A stretch of DNA of 64,000 bases, from NCBI GenBank assembly GCA_028554795.2, contig CM068825.1, forward strand, positions 153,094,053 through 153,158,052. Direction: 5' to 3'. A model generated the notes under the pieces. The model had not been told where the DNA came from. It made no database searches and saw only the letters and a list, made by a program, of their open reading frames with translations. This document shows, in pieces, positions 40,901-55,298 of the stretch. The position numbers and the translations under genes were made by a program. Origin of the DNA: Sinohyriopsis cumingii (lineage: Eukaryota > Mollusca > Bivalvia > Unionida > Unionidae). Position 1 is the stretch's first letter. Every line of letters starts with the position of its first letter.

Positions 40901-43900
40901 GCACCATTTTTCATCAGGCTTTATTTTTAATTCTTACTTTATAGAATAGGCATAATAACAGGTCGCTACAAGGATGTGGAGGCAGCCGCCCCAGAAGTCG
41001 AGAGCAATGCTGGCAAGAAGATCTCCGAGTCAGAAGAAGAAAGTGAAGGAGAAGAGAAAAAGAAGAAGAAACACATTGGTTTTCGTGATAAGAAGGTACC
41101 AGTGTTTCATTGATTTCTCTTGTTCAAGTTGTAAAAGTTGTGACACTTCAAAATGATTTTCAGGTCAACTGGTTATTATGCCAAGTGAGGCTTCAGCCTT
41201 CTCTTTGGCTTGCATAGTCCATTATGTATTGACCTCGACATTGCTGTTTACCATGTTTCCTCAAAACCCAGTGAATTAGTTTGAACCTGAATTCACATAG
41301 AGCATTCTGGCATGGAGACCTTTGTGGTCTGTATAAATGATGATGATCAGCCATCCCATATTGCCACTGCTTCTACAAAATGAAAAACCTTTAAAACTCT
41401 CTCTGAAACCACTGGACAGAAATTTGCAAAGTTGATGGGCAATATCCAGGATTAACCTTTTAGTTCTGTACAAATTATTGTGATGTGCTCTCAAATATGT
41501 CTTTGTTACTACAAATTTTAACAAATACTTTACAGGGTCTATCCTAGAACTGAAAATTTAAATTCAGTCTGGAAATTCATCCTCATTTTTTTTTTTAAAT
41601 CTGAAGATTTCTGACAATATGAGAGATTTATGAAGGAAAAAAGCAAAAAAATGTGATGCATATTTTTTTGCATTCTCTTGATATTTTCAGCACAATTGTT
41701 TTTAGAAATAAGTGAATTGCCTGTCTTTGAATATATGATTACTTTATATAACTTCATATCAAGAAATGCTTGACAGAATGAATGCAAATTCCTAGAGATA
41801 GTTTTTAGCATCAAGTCTTGGTTTTGTACAAATAATGTTGGTTGACCATTAATTGCTGAAAATAGAAGAACCATGACACAGCTTCTCAAAAACCACTTAA
41901 ACAAATTTGAAAGATAACACTCTGTCATCAAGGACTAATAATTTTATAAAAATGTTGCAAACGCACTTATGAATATGGTTATTTCCAGTACAATAGAAAT
42001 AACTTTTAACAACTAAAGCAGTTGCTGTACTGAAATTTTGTAAAGTTTTATAGCTGGCATTCTTTCATAAACAATGACCATATGGTGATGGGCTGCCTTC
42101 AAATCTCCATGCACAAAAGCGTAAAACATTTTCTTCTCAGTAATTCTTAATATGAATTTGACCCTTGTTGACATACATCATCCCAGTAATTTCTTTACAA
42201 TGCCAAACCAACATCACTTAAAGGTACAGTTTTTAATGACTTCTTAAGAACTGCTTGATATAATCTTATCATGAAGACCTGTAAGTCTGTACCGTTGATG
42301 CTGATCTGCCATTACAAAAAATGTGACAAAAAGAAACTTAATTTGACCTCTTTTGAAGTGCAACTTAATTTGAGATATAGCATCCTGGCATCAATGCCTG
42401 TTAGGTTAGTGGAGTTATTTAAGGCTACAATTTCACCATAATCTTTAAAATACAAACTATGGTTAAATATATCACAATTTTGGGCACTCTTTTTCTGCAA
42501 ACATCCAGCATGCCAGAGTTTCATGCATTCATTAAGATAATCAACACAGTCACAGGCATTTTGGGATGCACATCCGAGCATCTGTAACATTATAAATTAA
42601 GCACTCCAGTTTGTTGATGGGATTTATTGTCATTGTTAGTATCAAATGAGATAGTCATACTGGAAAATGAAGGTATGCAACAGGGATTGTGACCTTGAAT
42701 TAAGTTATTCATTTAAACTCTAATGTTAGCAGTGTCGCTGCTTAGTTGTGCTGTCGATGGTATGTACCTCAGACCCACATTAATGATCAAGATATGGATA
42801 TTTTGTGTAATTAGGGGGCAGATTTGGGGTATAACACTTCGCTAGATCAGTCTCATTTTTTAACTTGATGTAGAGTAGATGAGCTTTGGGGATGGACTAT
42901 TTGTCATCTGACATCTGTCTGCCCATTAGTACAAATTTGTTATCGCTACCCCTAAATGACTTGGAGGATTGCAATGAAACTTTATGCTCACATTTATCCC
43001 AAGGTCTAGTTGGTCTTAAATGAAAATGGTGATGCCCATACATCCAGTATGGATGCTACAACAACCATATTGAAAATCTTTTTGTAGTAGCTACTTCTCC
43101 CGAACTGATGGTAGCGTAGAGTTTTCACTAAAAGATATCTTATGATGTCTGGTTGGTTCTGAATTAAAAAGTGGCAATTTGCAATCCAATGTGGTCACTA
43201 CAGTAGCCATCTTTAAAATCTTGTATTCGCTACTCATTCTGAAAGGAAAGTTATTTTGACATGGGGTTTTCTGCAGAAGTCTTTGTAAGATATCTAGTTG
43301 GTCCTAAATGAAAATTGTGCTGTCAAGATAGTCAGTATCTCATTGTTACTACTTCACGTGAATGGATGGTCATATCAACACACATTTTTCCAAAAAGATT
43401 TTGTATGATGTCAGGTTGGTCCTAAATGAAAATGATGCCCATCTGACATCCAGTATAATCACCACAACAGCCATCTTGAAAAGCTTGCTTTTGCTACTCC
43501 TCCTAAATGGAAAATCATAGAAGCATTATGTTTTCACAGGAAAACTTCTTATGGTGTCTGCTTGGTCTTGAATAAAACTTGTGTTGTTCTGATGTCCAAT
43601 ATGGTTGCACAGTTGCCATCTTGCAAATTTTATTTCTACTTGTAGATTAAAAGTCATCAGCATTGGGTTTTCACCATCATATTTCTGATGATGTCTAGTT
43701 GATACTAAATGAAGATTGTGCCAATCTGATAACCAGTATAGCTATGATGAAAGCCATCTTAAAAATCTTGTTGCTGCTCCTAAATGGAAAGTCAGATCAA
43801 CACAAGGTTTTCACCAGAATACTAATTATTATATCTGATTGGTCCTGAATGAAATTGGTGTTAATCAGAACTCATATATGGCTGCCAGAAGGAACATATT

Positions 43901-46900
43901 GCAAAATCTTTTTACTAATTCTCCTGGTCCTATCAACATGTTTTTTGTATTCTTCAAGCATGTTTTTCATGATATATGGATTGTCCTGAATGAAAATGGT
44001 AATGATCTTAGATATGGTTACGACAGTGGCCAAATTGAAACTCTTTTCCCTCAGATATATCAGATATGATTTCAGCATTCAGCAGTTAAAAAGAAGAAAT
44101 GGTCTTATCATGAATTTCTAGGAAATTCTTTTCAGATAGTAGAACACCAGTCTCTTCAAGAGACTCTTGTTTGGAGAATAAACATCACATAGGTGGCTGA
44201 AGTTATGGACAAAACATTTCCAAACCACTGATAGACTCCTGTCAGGGCAATCAGATCAGAATTGATGCCAGTCTGCCACCAAATATGGCCTCTTATGCTG
44301 AAAGTATAAAACTCTGTTAAAAGACTTGACAGAACTTCCCAAATTTGAGAAACATGATTCTCACATGAAGAACTTTCCAGTTTTTTTCAAATGATGTTGA
44401 TAACTTATGCTGACCATTACTAAAAGAAAAACAACCTTAAATGACTTTGCTCTAAAACACTCAACAGAATTTGATAAAATTTGATAGATCACAGGTGGGG
44501 TCCCAGGCTCAGCTAATGTGGGTACGTAAGAAAGCTTGCCAGTAGCTTCTCGTGGATCAGTGGTTCTTCCCAGGATTTTTCAGGGTTCTTCCTCCACCAG
44601 TTATACTGGCCACCATGTATAGCCTGTCTTGTGCTGAAAAATGGCATGAAACCCTACAACAACAATAGGTCACAGGATACCCATTTAGAGGCTTTCTGCT
44701 CTTGCATAAGAATGTTTTGATCAATGTCAACCAAATGATTGGTTTCACTAATTTGGTTCACATCAACAAGAGATATGATAATGTTTTCATTTAAAATTTA
44801 AACAACTGCAAAATGTTAGGTATTAGAACCTAATTCTTGGTTATGAAATGATGTGAATTCATTTATTTTCACAGGGAGGAATTTTTTTATTAGTTGTGTT
44901 AGAATTTGTGCCCTTTAGGTCAAGTCCCATAGGGGTAAGAATCTGTGCCCCAAGGGTGTAGTCTGATATGGAGAAGAATATACCTGTAGCCAACATGCTT
45001 AAAGGGGATGATTTGGGAAGTAGATAGTTACCAAGCTGTAACCCAGGGACTAAGACCCAGGAAGTTAGGGATGTGTGTTGGAGTTCATAAAATCGGACCA
45101 TGTTGTGTACCATACCATTTTATAACCAACCAAGTCAGTTAGCTGAAGAAAATGATGCATGTACCAAAACATGGCTGGAGGGAGTATTAAAAGCAGGGCA
45201 CAAATATGTGTGTTCTTTTGATTAAATGAAGACAAAACTAGTCTGAAACAAACTTGTATGTTGACAACTTACATATGTATAGTACAATCCATAATGTATT
45301 AAGTACTGTATATGTATATGAAAAAATCCATGTGTTTGAGTGTAGATCAAATGTTATAAAATTGATGTATCAGTCACATCCCATCAGAAAACACAAATAA
45401 CACATAAAAAATGGTAGTCATTTGATCTATATCAAATTGTCAACGAATGTTAGTCACTAAACAATTCACAATGATACTCATAGTTGCCAGTCTAGTTGTT
45501 TACAGGCTACATATACATTGGCCTAGATTGTGGTCATCTGGAGACAGCTATCATCTTGCCGAGGCTACCCTTGGGATGAGGCTGTTCATGCTGTTCATGC
45601 AGAAATGAAAATATGAACAAATTAGAAAGTTTAGTGAACACTTTTGTGAGATGCCCCACCTGGAGTAACTTGACAGTAAGATATCTGTGATTTCGAAAGA
45701 TTGGAAATTTAGTTTGCATTTTATGCTGCTGTTGGTAGCGATCATAAGCATAAACTTTCTTCCAGCAAAAAGAAAAGGTTCACAGCACAATATACATTTT
45801 TCAGTCATTTTTGAAACTGCAACAATCCAACAGATCCCATTGCTTTTATTTAAGTTTGGTGCTGATTTCCTGTGATGAAAGGTGTTTTGTTTTATTGAAG
45901 ATTGTAGTTGGCTTGCTTTGATGAAGGTTGCATGTTTTGTTAAAATCACCAAAGACCAATTTTGGAGGCTCAAACAAATGCATATTTGTGATTGCGGCGG
46001 CAAACATCAAATAATTATAGAACATTGATTGCAGCTGAGATTTTCATTTGCTTAGTATTTATACAGAACGATCAGTGCATCAGAGATAGTCAGTTTTCTT
46101 TGAATTTTCAACTATGGTACATTAAAAAATAAGAATTAGATGTCATTTTGGTCAATTGTAGCTGTTCTGCCTTCAGAGGTTGGTTGATTGTAGCTAGTCA
46201 TGCAGCAAGACTATATGAATGTGTCACAGCATCCAGTACTCTGGCCAGGTGTCAGATTGTGATATAACAATGCACTGGTAAGAAGGTTTGTCATTATGAA
46301 CAAAAGATTTGTTTATGTAACAGTAGATAGATTCCAGTGCATTTTATATCCAAGTTTGCAGCTTCCTTTTATGGTGCCTTTAATTTCACCACTCCAAATC
46401 CAAAATTGTATATAGAAGTTTAAACAGCCAACAATGTTGTCACAATAAAAAATCACCAGATGTTATATTTTGATGCCAATAAGGAAAAAAAATCGCAACT
46501 TGAGACATTGGCAAAGCCCAGTAAAATAAAGATTTTACACATTATTTTTTTTGTACTTTTAACTAGAAAAGTTATTTTTTCGTGTAAGAGAAAAAATACA
46601 TGTATATGAAATTGCAGGACCCACATTACAATCATCTTACATTAGAATTCTTATGCAATCTCTTCCCGTTACATACATAATATTTAGTACCTTTAAGAAG
46701 AAAAACATGTTTTCATGTACATGTACATAAAATTTGGAGGCCATGCTATGATCGTGTTATATCCGAATTCAAAATATAATGGAGCATGCAATGAGTCACA
46801 CTCTCTCGTGTGTGTTGTTTGTCTTTTTAACAACAAGGTGCAAGCCCCTCATTTAGTCTGTACCCATGTGTTAGAAGGTTAAGGAATTCCAATTTTTTTC

Positions 46901-49900
46901 ACCATCAATGTTTCATGGAAGCTTAAGTTTTTAAGTAATAATCTTGGATGTATTAATGAAATGTGAAATCCAATTGATGTTCATGAGGTTATTATGCACT
47001 TTTTGGCGAATGAGTATTCTGGTAATATCCTTTTTGGCGACTTCTGGTAATATCCTTTTTGGCGAATTCTGGTAATATCCTTTTTGGCAAATTCTGGTAA
47101 TATCCTTTTTGGCGAATTCTGGTAATATCCTTTAGCACTGATAAATACTACAGTATTCCATAACATTATTCACCCAATTCCATTATTGTTACATCTAATG
47201 TATGAACTCCATTTTTTAAAATATTCTTACTTTAACTTTTTTAGGTCATAGAGTATGAAAATCGAATTCGTGCCTTTTCAACTCCAGACAAAATCTTCCG
47301 CTACTTTGCTACACTTAAAGTTCACCATGATAGTGGAGCATGGGAAGTTTATATGACACCAGAAGATTTTGTGAGGTCCATCACACCTGGAATGAAACAA
47401 CCAGAGGGTATTGTATTTTATTCATAATCTCATTGTCTTGTGTCGGTCTACTAGCAAATAATTTTATATAAAATATCTGTATAATGGACTATATTAAATA
47501 GTTGCCATTTTCTGCCACCACAAAGTTTCTTTAAATGATGTAAATTACATGTACAAGGTGGTGATATTTCATTTTTGACACAAGTTTGGGTATTGTGTTC
47601 CACTTGCCATAGAAATAACATGTTGGAAAGATAAAAGCGAAGAAAAATATTATTCAAAGCTTCACCGTACTTCTCATTGATACAGCCTAGCCAAAAACCT
47701 TTTACTGAATTTAAAATAAAAACAAATATTTTTATGATTAATCTGCATATTCAGATTAAATAGAAGAAAGGATGCAGACGTACCCTTCTTAGAGAACAAT
47801 GAATATCTCCATCTTATATGTCTGCCTTAAAAATGGTCAAGTTTATTGCAAAATTAAATCTGTCATTATGTTTTCATGAAGTAATAAAAAACCAAAGCAT
47901 GAAAAGTGTTCAGAATAAGGAAAACAACCATTCACTTAATGGGAACTGAACCACATCCTCCTGTAGCTGTCTTCTGTGAGTTACAACCCCTCTCATTTAA
48001 ACATTCAATGAACTGCTCATTTCTTTCCTTGGTTTCTCTCTGTTTCCAATGACCATGTCTCAAAATATTATAAGCCATATCGAATACACTAACTTGTTCA
48101 CCTTGAAACAAGGTTGTATCATATAATGGGTATTTTCAGCATCTGTTGACATGTTAGAAACATGAAAATAACAGCTGAATGTAAATTTTCTGGCATTATA
48201 TGTAAACAGAAAACTGTTACAACTGGTTCATTACTGACGATGCACTGCATGGAAGCACACATGATACATATGGGTGTTGTACACACAGCAGAAAAAATTT
48301 GATACCTTTCATTTAGGCCAGATAAGGATGTAAATGAATGATGTTTATCAGATAGTACAAAATTCTCCCTGCCACCAGGATGTTGTTTATCAGATAGTAC
48401 AAAAATCTCCCTGCCACCATGATGTTGTATGTCAGGTAACTGATTTCTTCCACAGAAGTTGTCAGGTTTCTACCCAAATGACATTGGCATGTGCAAAATC
48501 AGCCATCATCGTTGTTATGAAAGGGTTTTACTTTGCTAATTTGATAATTGTGATCATGCACCTGTGCGGCTGGCACATTTATATGAAATGTATTGACTGA
48601 TTTATAGTTTTCTCAGCCCTAAGACCAAGAGAGATTATGGGGTATGGTCCATGGTCCTTCATCCATCTCGCATTTGTATCAATGTAAGTTGTATGCCATC
48701 GGTTCACAGATGCTATTTACAAATTCTTCTCAAATCTTCTCATCATAATTTGACTAATGACAGAAAGCATCCTAGCATTGCAGTCTTTTAAATTTGTTCA
48801 GTGGTGTTGATCCACCATTAGATCTGGCCACTGTTACTAAAAATCAAAAAGAAAAAACATTTAGTTGACTTATTCTCAATAATTTGATCAGAATAATTTG
48901 ACCAGATTTTGACAGAAAGCATCCTGGCATTGAGGTTCTTCAAAATTATGTTCAAATGATGTTGATCCTCCATCAGATATGGCCACTGTTACTAAAAATA
49001 ACAATACTTTTAATCAGCTTCTCAAAACGTGTTGAACAGTATTTGAAAAAATTTGACAAAACATTCTGGTAATATAAGGGCATTTCAGATTTATTTTATG
49101 TTATGTATATTTTATTTAAATTATATTTGATTTTTTTTTAATTCCGTTACATGATATTGTAATTTAATTTTATTTACTGGATTTGACATTTTCCAGAAAT
49201 TAGTTTGACCTGACTACTAATAGTAGAAACTTTGTATCTAATTGCTGTCCTAGTTCCTGACCTTGATTCAGAAATCAGTGAGTTGAAGTAAACAACTTTT
49301 TTTATTATAATTCTTTCTAAGTGTAGATTCATAAAGTGAAATCGAGGTCATACTGGGAGTATGTGATGTTATTCATGTAAAGCTTCTATCTGGTTCTAGA
49401 AATATGATCATGTGACTTCATACGTGAATCTGTTTTACATCTTAAATTAGAGCATAACCTTTTTCATCAGAGAATTATGTCAGTTGGGCTAAAAACCATT
49501 GACACTTAAAGGTGTTTTGTTGTGACCAGTTTGAGTTGAAATTCTATTTTATGGAATTAGTAATTCTTTTCCCTGTGAATATTTAAGTGCTCATACAGAA
49601 TTCCTGGGCAAAGACATTTATTGAAACTTTATTCGGAATTCAAAGCATATGTCATTGTCCTCCATCTGGGATTTTTTTTATCAGGTCTCCAACTTAGATT
49701 CATTTAGGACAGTTTTATTACTATGACTTTTTTTATATAATTCTTTAATTATTTTTGGATTTTATTCATAGTGCCATATTTATTTGAAAACATTATGCCA
49801 GTCTGCCATATTCATTTTAAAACATGCCAGCCTGCCATATTTATTTTACAACATTATGCCAGTCTGCCATATTTATTTTACATTATGCCAGTCTGCCATA

Positions 49901-52900
49901 TTCATTTTAAAACATTATGCCAGCCTGCCATCAAATATGACCACCAATTTTAAAAGGCATTCTTCTTTTTGAAATTACACAGTGATTTATTACACTATAT
50001 AAAAAATCTTTCAACTTCTTGAACACCAAATAAATAGTTTCTTTCTAAGTTAAGAATTATGGACTGGGAGAAATGTTTTATGCCTGATAAGAAAATAATG
50101 GTATCTGCATAATAAGTTTTGTTCATGGCTGGATACCTTGATCAAATGTCCAGGTCCTTAAGACCAATTTGTCAATTTCATAGTCCAACATGGCCCGCGA
50201 ATACCTACAAAGGACTTTGGAACATTTGGCATGTGTATAATTACTGTTTGTGATAGTCTTGTTGTGTTATAAATTCCAGAACCTAACTAGTAAGCCTGGT
50301 ATGAGTGATGTGGTGAGACCCCATGAAGATATTTAAACCTTTCAAAACTTTAATTTCATCAGGCATTAAAGGTGTTTGTGAAATGAGTTTATCATTGCTT
50401 CATCTGTGGGTTTTATCATTTGGTCATTGGTAGTGGTATCATGCATGGTGTCTTTAGGTGTTCATTCTAATTTGGTTATAGGCTGGTCTCATACATGGGG
50501 TCTTTAGGTGTACATTATAATTTGGTTATAAATTGGTCTCATACATGGTGTCTTTAGGTGTGCATTATAATTTGGTTATAAACTGGTCTCATACATGGTG
50601 TCTTTAGGTGTGCATTATAATTTGGTTATAAACTGGTCTCATACATGGTGTCTTTAGGTGTGCATTATAATTTGGTTATAAACTGGTCTCGTACATGATG
50701 TCTTTAGGTGTGCATTATAATTTGGCTATAGACTGGTCTTATACATGGTGTCTTTAGGTGTGCGTTATAATTTAATAATAATGAGGACTTTGTATAGCGC
50801 CTAATCTTTAAAAGCTCTAAGCACTTTACAACATTAGACAAGATCTGTAACAAGATTCAGCCAATGTGGGCATGTGAGAAAGCTTGCCAGTAGCTTCTCG
50901 TGGGTCGGTGGTTCTTTCCGGGGTTTTCCGGGTTCTTCCTCCACCATTAATACTGGCCGCCATGTATAGCCCTATCGTGCTGAAAAATGGCGTTAAACCC
51001 CACAACAACAACAACAACAACAAGATCTGTAACATATAAAAAACATATATAATGATATTATTACAGAAAACATGCTGTAAATATTTAAGGTAGGGAACAT
51101 TATTAGGTCTGTAAGTTTGTTCTTGCAGTCAAAATAATTGAGTTTTAAGAGCACTCTTGAATGGGTCTAAGTTCAGTGGTCATTCATTCCACGTTGCTGG
51201 GCCCTGGTATGCAAAAGAACATTGTCCATATGACTGTGTTTTCATAGTGGGAATAATGAGTATACGATTGTCAGAAGAGGAGCGTAAGTATCTTGCTGGT
51301 GTGTACACATGGGTGAGGTCAGATAGATATGTTGGACTGGAGTCTGTCAGTGAAACGTAGCACAGAGAACAAATTTCGTGTTTGATTCTGGATTGAATGG
51401 ATAGCCAATATAGGGTAGAGAGCAGCCAGTAGGTGTGCTCGGATCGTGGTACTCTAAGTATGATCCAAGCAGCTGTGTTTTTAACTTTCTGAAGTTTCTG
51501 AAGTAGATATTGAGATGAACCAGACAGAATTGAGTTACAATAGTCCAGTCTTGAAAGTACTAATGAAGATACAAGTGTTTTAGTGGCATCAGCTGAAAGA
51601 TATTTGCAAATGGAGCTGATGCGTCTCAGCACAAGATATGCAGCCTTGCATATGTTCATGACATGTTGGTGCAATGTGAGAGTACTGTCCAGAGTGGCAC
51701 CTAGGTTTCGTACTGACTGTGTGAATTTAATGTTGGTGTTGCTGATATTTGTTGTTTGAGGTAAAGGATGTGAATGAGAAAGTCTTTGTGTTGTGATCAG
51801 AATGGCCTCAGTTTTATCATTCATCTGTAGCTTGTTACATGTCATCCATGATTTCAAATTAGAAATGCCCCTCTCTACACCTTGGATGGTAACTTCAACT
51901 TAAGTTGGATGGCTAGATTTGTATATTTGGGTGTCATCAGCATACAATTGGTGAGACACTGGATGATGATCTCTGACAATGGAGAGTGGCTGAGTTTATA
52001 GAATGAAGAGAACAGGTCCAAGACCCCTGTGGAAAACTACAACATAGATTAACTGGGCTTGAGTGTATTCCATTTGCAGACACAATTTGTGTCCTGCTTA
52101 TCAAGTAGGATTTGAACCACAGTAAGGCTGTATCGTGAATGCCAAACACATGCTGGAGTCGGTGAAGTAATATATCATGGTCTGTTGTGTCAAATGCTGC
52201 AGACAAATCAAGGAGGGTGAGGACTGTAATCTTTCCACCTTCCAAAGCAGAATGTCATTAAGTACTTTTAGAAGAGTAGTTTCAGTACTGTGGCAAGGGC
52301 GAGATGCAGATTGTACATTGCTAAAAAGACTGTTTGAATTCAGATTAGATACAAATTGGGACAGAACAACCTTTTCTAAGATTTTTTATATGAATGGGAG
52401 ATTAGAAACTGGGCAGTAGTTCTTCAAATCCTTCTGGTCGAGTGTTGGTTTCTTCAGCAGAGGCTTTACAGTGGCGGTTTTAAAAAATGATGGGAATTCC
52501 CCAGATGAGAGAGAGGTATTAATAACATCAGTTAGTGAATTTGGTTATAAACTGGTCTCATACATGGTGTCTTAGGTGTGAATTACAATTTGGTTATTGG
52601 CTGTTATCATACATGGTGTCTTTAGACATGCATTATGATTTGGTCATTGGCTGTGGTCTCATGCATAATATCTTTAGCTGTGCATTATAATTTTCTCATT
52701 GATTGTGATCTCACACATGCTGTCTATGATTTGTTCATTGACTGGTCTCACAAATGCAATCTAAATGTGAATTATGATTTAATCATTGTCTGGTCTCATA
52801 AATGGTGTCTATAACTGTGCATTAGTTTGGTGATTGACTGGTGTCACACATGGTGTTTGCTGTGCATTATGATTTGGTCATTTTGGTCTCATGTAGTGTC

Positions 52901-55255
52901 TATCTGTGCATTGTTATCTGGTAATCAACTGGTCTCATACATGATGTCTTTAGGACTCAGAGTAAAGCAATGTCTCTATTTTTGTTCATATACAACTTGG
53001 ATAAGCTCTCAAAATGTTCTTTTTCCTAAAACATAGCTTACATTATTAACCAATCCTTGTCAGCCAAACCCATATATACTCCATTTTATGTTCACCCATT
53101 TCCAGACTGGTTCCCATTTTTCCATATCATTAGTACCATGTGTCCTTTAACTATGCCTTTACGATCTGGTAATTGACTGTGGTCTCATATATGATGTCTT
53201 TAGCTGTGCATTATGATCTGGTAATTGACTGTTGTCTCATACATGATGTCTTTAACTGTGCATTATGATTTGGTAATTGACTTTTGTCTCATACATGATG
53301 TCTTTACCTATGCATTATGATTTGGTGATTGACTGTGGTCTCACACATGGTATCTTTAAATATGCATTATGATATGTCACTGACTGTGTCTCCTATGAAA
53401 GGAGAAAAGTAATCCACTAACTGTGTTGTGGACAGATTGAAATTATCAGGCAGTTTGGAATGAGTGATAAGATTACAGCTGGGAACTTTGTTATGACCAA
53501 GCATTTCATGGATCCTTGTTTTACAGTATTTATATCAGTGAAACCTGACTCTAATTTCGGGTCAGAGTTGTCTTGATATATAGATAAATCGTCATTAATA
53601 AAGTCAGATTCAGAACTTTGATCATCAGAGACATTCATTACTCATCAAACATCATCATGAATGGCAAGTTGCATGTGTATTCGTGGTGACTGTTAAAATA
53701 GAAACTTCGCAGCTTGCTGTGTAATTCCAAGTACCTGATGATAGGAAAAAAGAGACCCCTTGGAGTTAAACATGTCAAGTTCAATTCATAAATCCTCAAA
53801 CCAATAAGTAGATTTATTCAGTTTAGTTTAGCTTGTGGAAGCTGTGTGGGGTATTTTAATGGATCAGTGCCTCATAGGGCTGCAGATGTTCATGTGAACA
53901 CATTTAGATACTCTATAAGTGACAAGTGTTTGGTAGATATGTCACACAGATGAAAATGGCAGATGAAGAACAGACTAAAGAACAGGTATACAACTACTCC
54001 AGGAATTGTACCCAATCTAAAATGTGAAAGTTTCTGGATTTTATTAAGACTTGTGAAGGCTTCGTAAACAAGGAAAACACAGAATGAGAAGTATGCATTC
54101 AGATGTTGTCTAAACATGTTTATATTGTTTGGGTCACAATTCAGGACCAAATAATTCTTGCTCTCTTAATTCCCTGGCCCATTTCTTATACATGTAGTTT
54201 CATAGGTCTGGTTTTCCTGCAAATCATGCTTATAAGCTCTCTATTTTCAGTGTGCAGGTTAATTTAAAATGTAATGCATAGAAAAACCTGTGATGGCTTT
54301 TGCCATTGGGAGCGTTTTATAAACTTGAGCAAACTGAAGAAAGTAAAACTTTTATAAGTTAAAGAAAAGACAAAACTAGTAAAATGAAATAATATTAAAA
54401 GAACTGTTCAGAAGAAAAAAAAACCAGTTTAAAGCAAACAAAATATAAAAATGAAAAATAGAGAAGCGGTGATGCAGTGAAAAAAGCATCAAATAGAATA
54501 CAAATTTTCATGCTAAGTTAACCATTTATAGTCAGTCATTGTTTCCCATTACCCTCATTTGTGCATCAGAAACCACCTCATATGTGCATCAGAAACCTCA
54601 ATCTTTAATCTGACCCGTAGTTTTGGCACCAAGAATTGTTTTTTTTACTCAATATGACCCCAAGTTCTAATACCAAGGGGAGTTTTGACTCTCAATCTTG
54701 CACCCCTTGGGATATACTGTGAGTCATCAGTTACTTTTATACCACTGATGACTGTAAAATTTCAGTTGATTCCCAAAGCTAATGTTTATCGTAAGTAAGT
54801 GTTTCATTAGGCGATAAAGAGCTAAAGCTACAGATAATGTAAATTCACTATTTTTTTCGTACCAATTGTACCTCTTTCACCACATTTTTTCCTAAACCAC
54901 TGTTTGAAATTCAGCAAATTTCATAGCCATGTTGAGTTTGGGGTTACAATCTCAAGGCAGAAATCATCTTTGGCTCCCAACACTGAGGTGTCTGGAATGG
55001 GGTCAGAGGTCCAAGGTACAAAAGTGTCAGTTACTTTTCAAATTTATTTTGACCAAACTTTATATATACAGTCTATGCTGAAGAACGCATCATTTACATG
55101 ACAGATTTTGAATTATGACCACCTGGTCCATGACTTGGACCAAGCAGTTATTTCTATTAAAGGGGGATGGGGACTATGGGCTATTGGAATATGCAGTAAG
55201 GAGTATAGCAGTTTACGATAGTAAGCCATTGCAGTTGCTCTAGTTGTTATTATTG

Positions 55256-55298
<43 letters not shown>

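Noticed and set aside
45551-46003. 150-codon - strand frame
   Set aside because: No domain, splice site or promoter; composition typical of random A+T-rich DNA.
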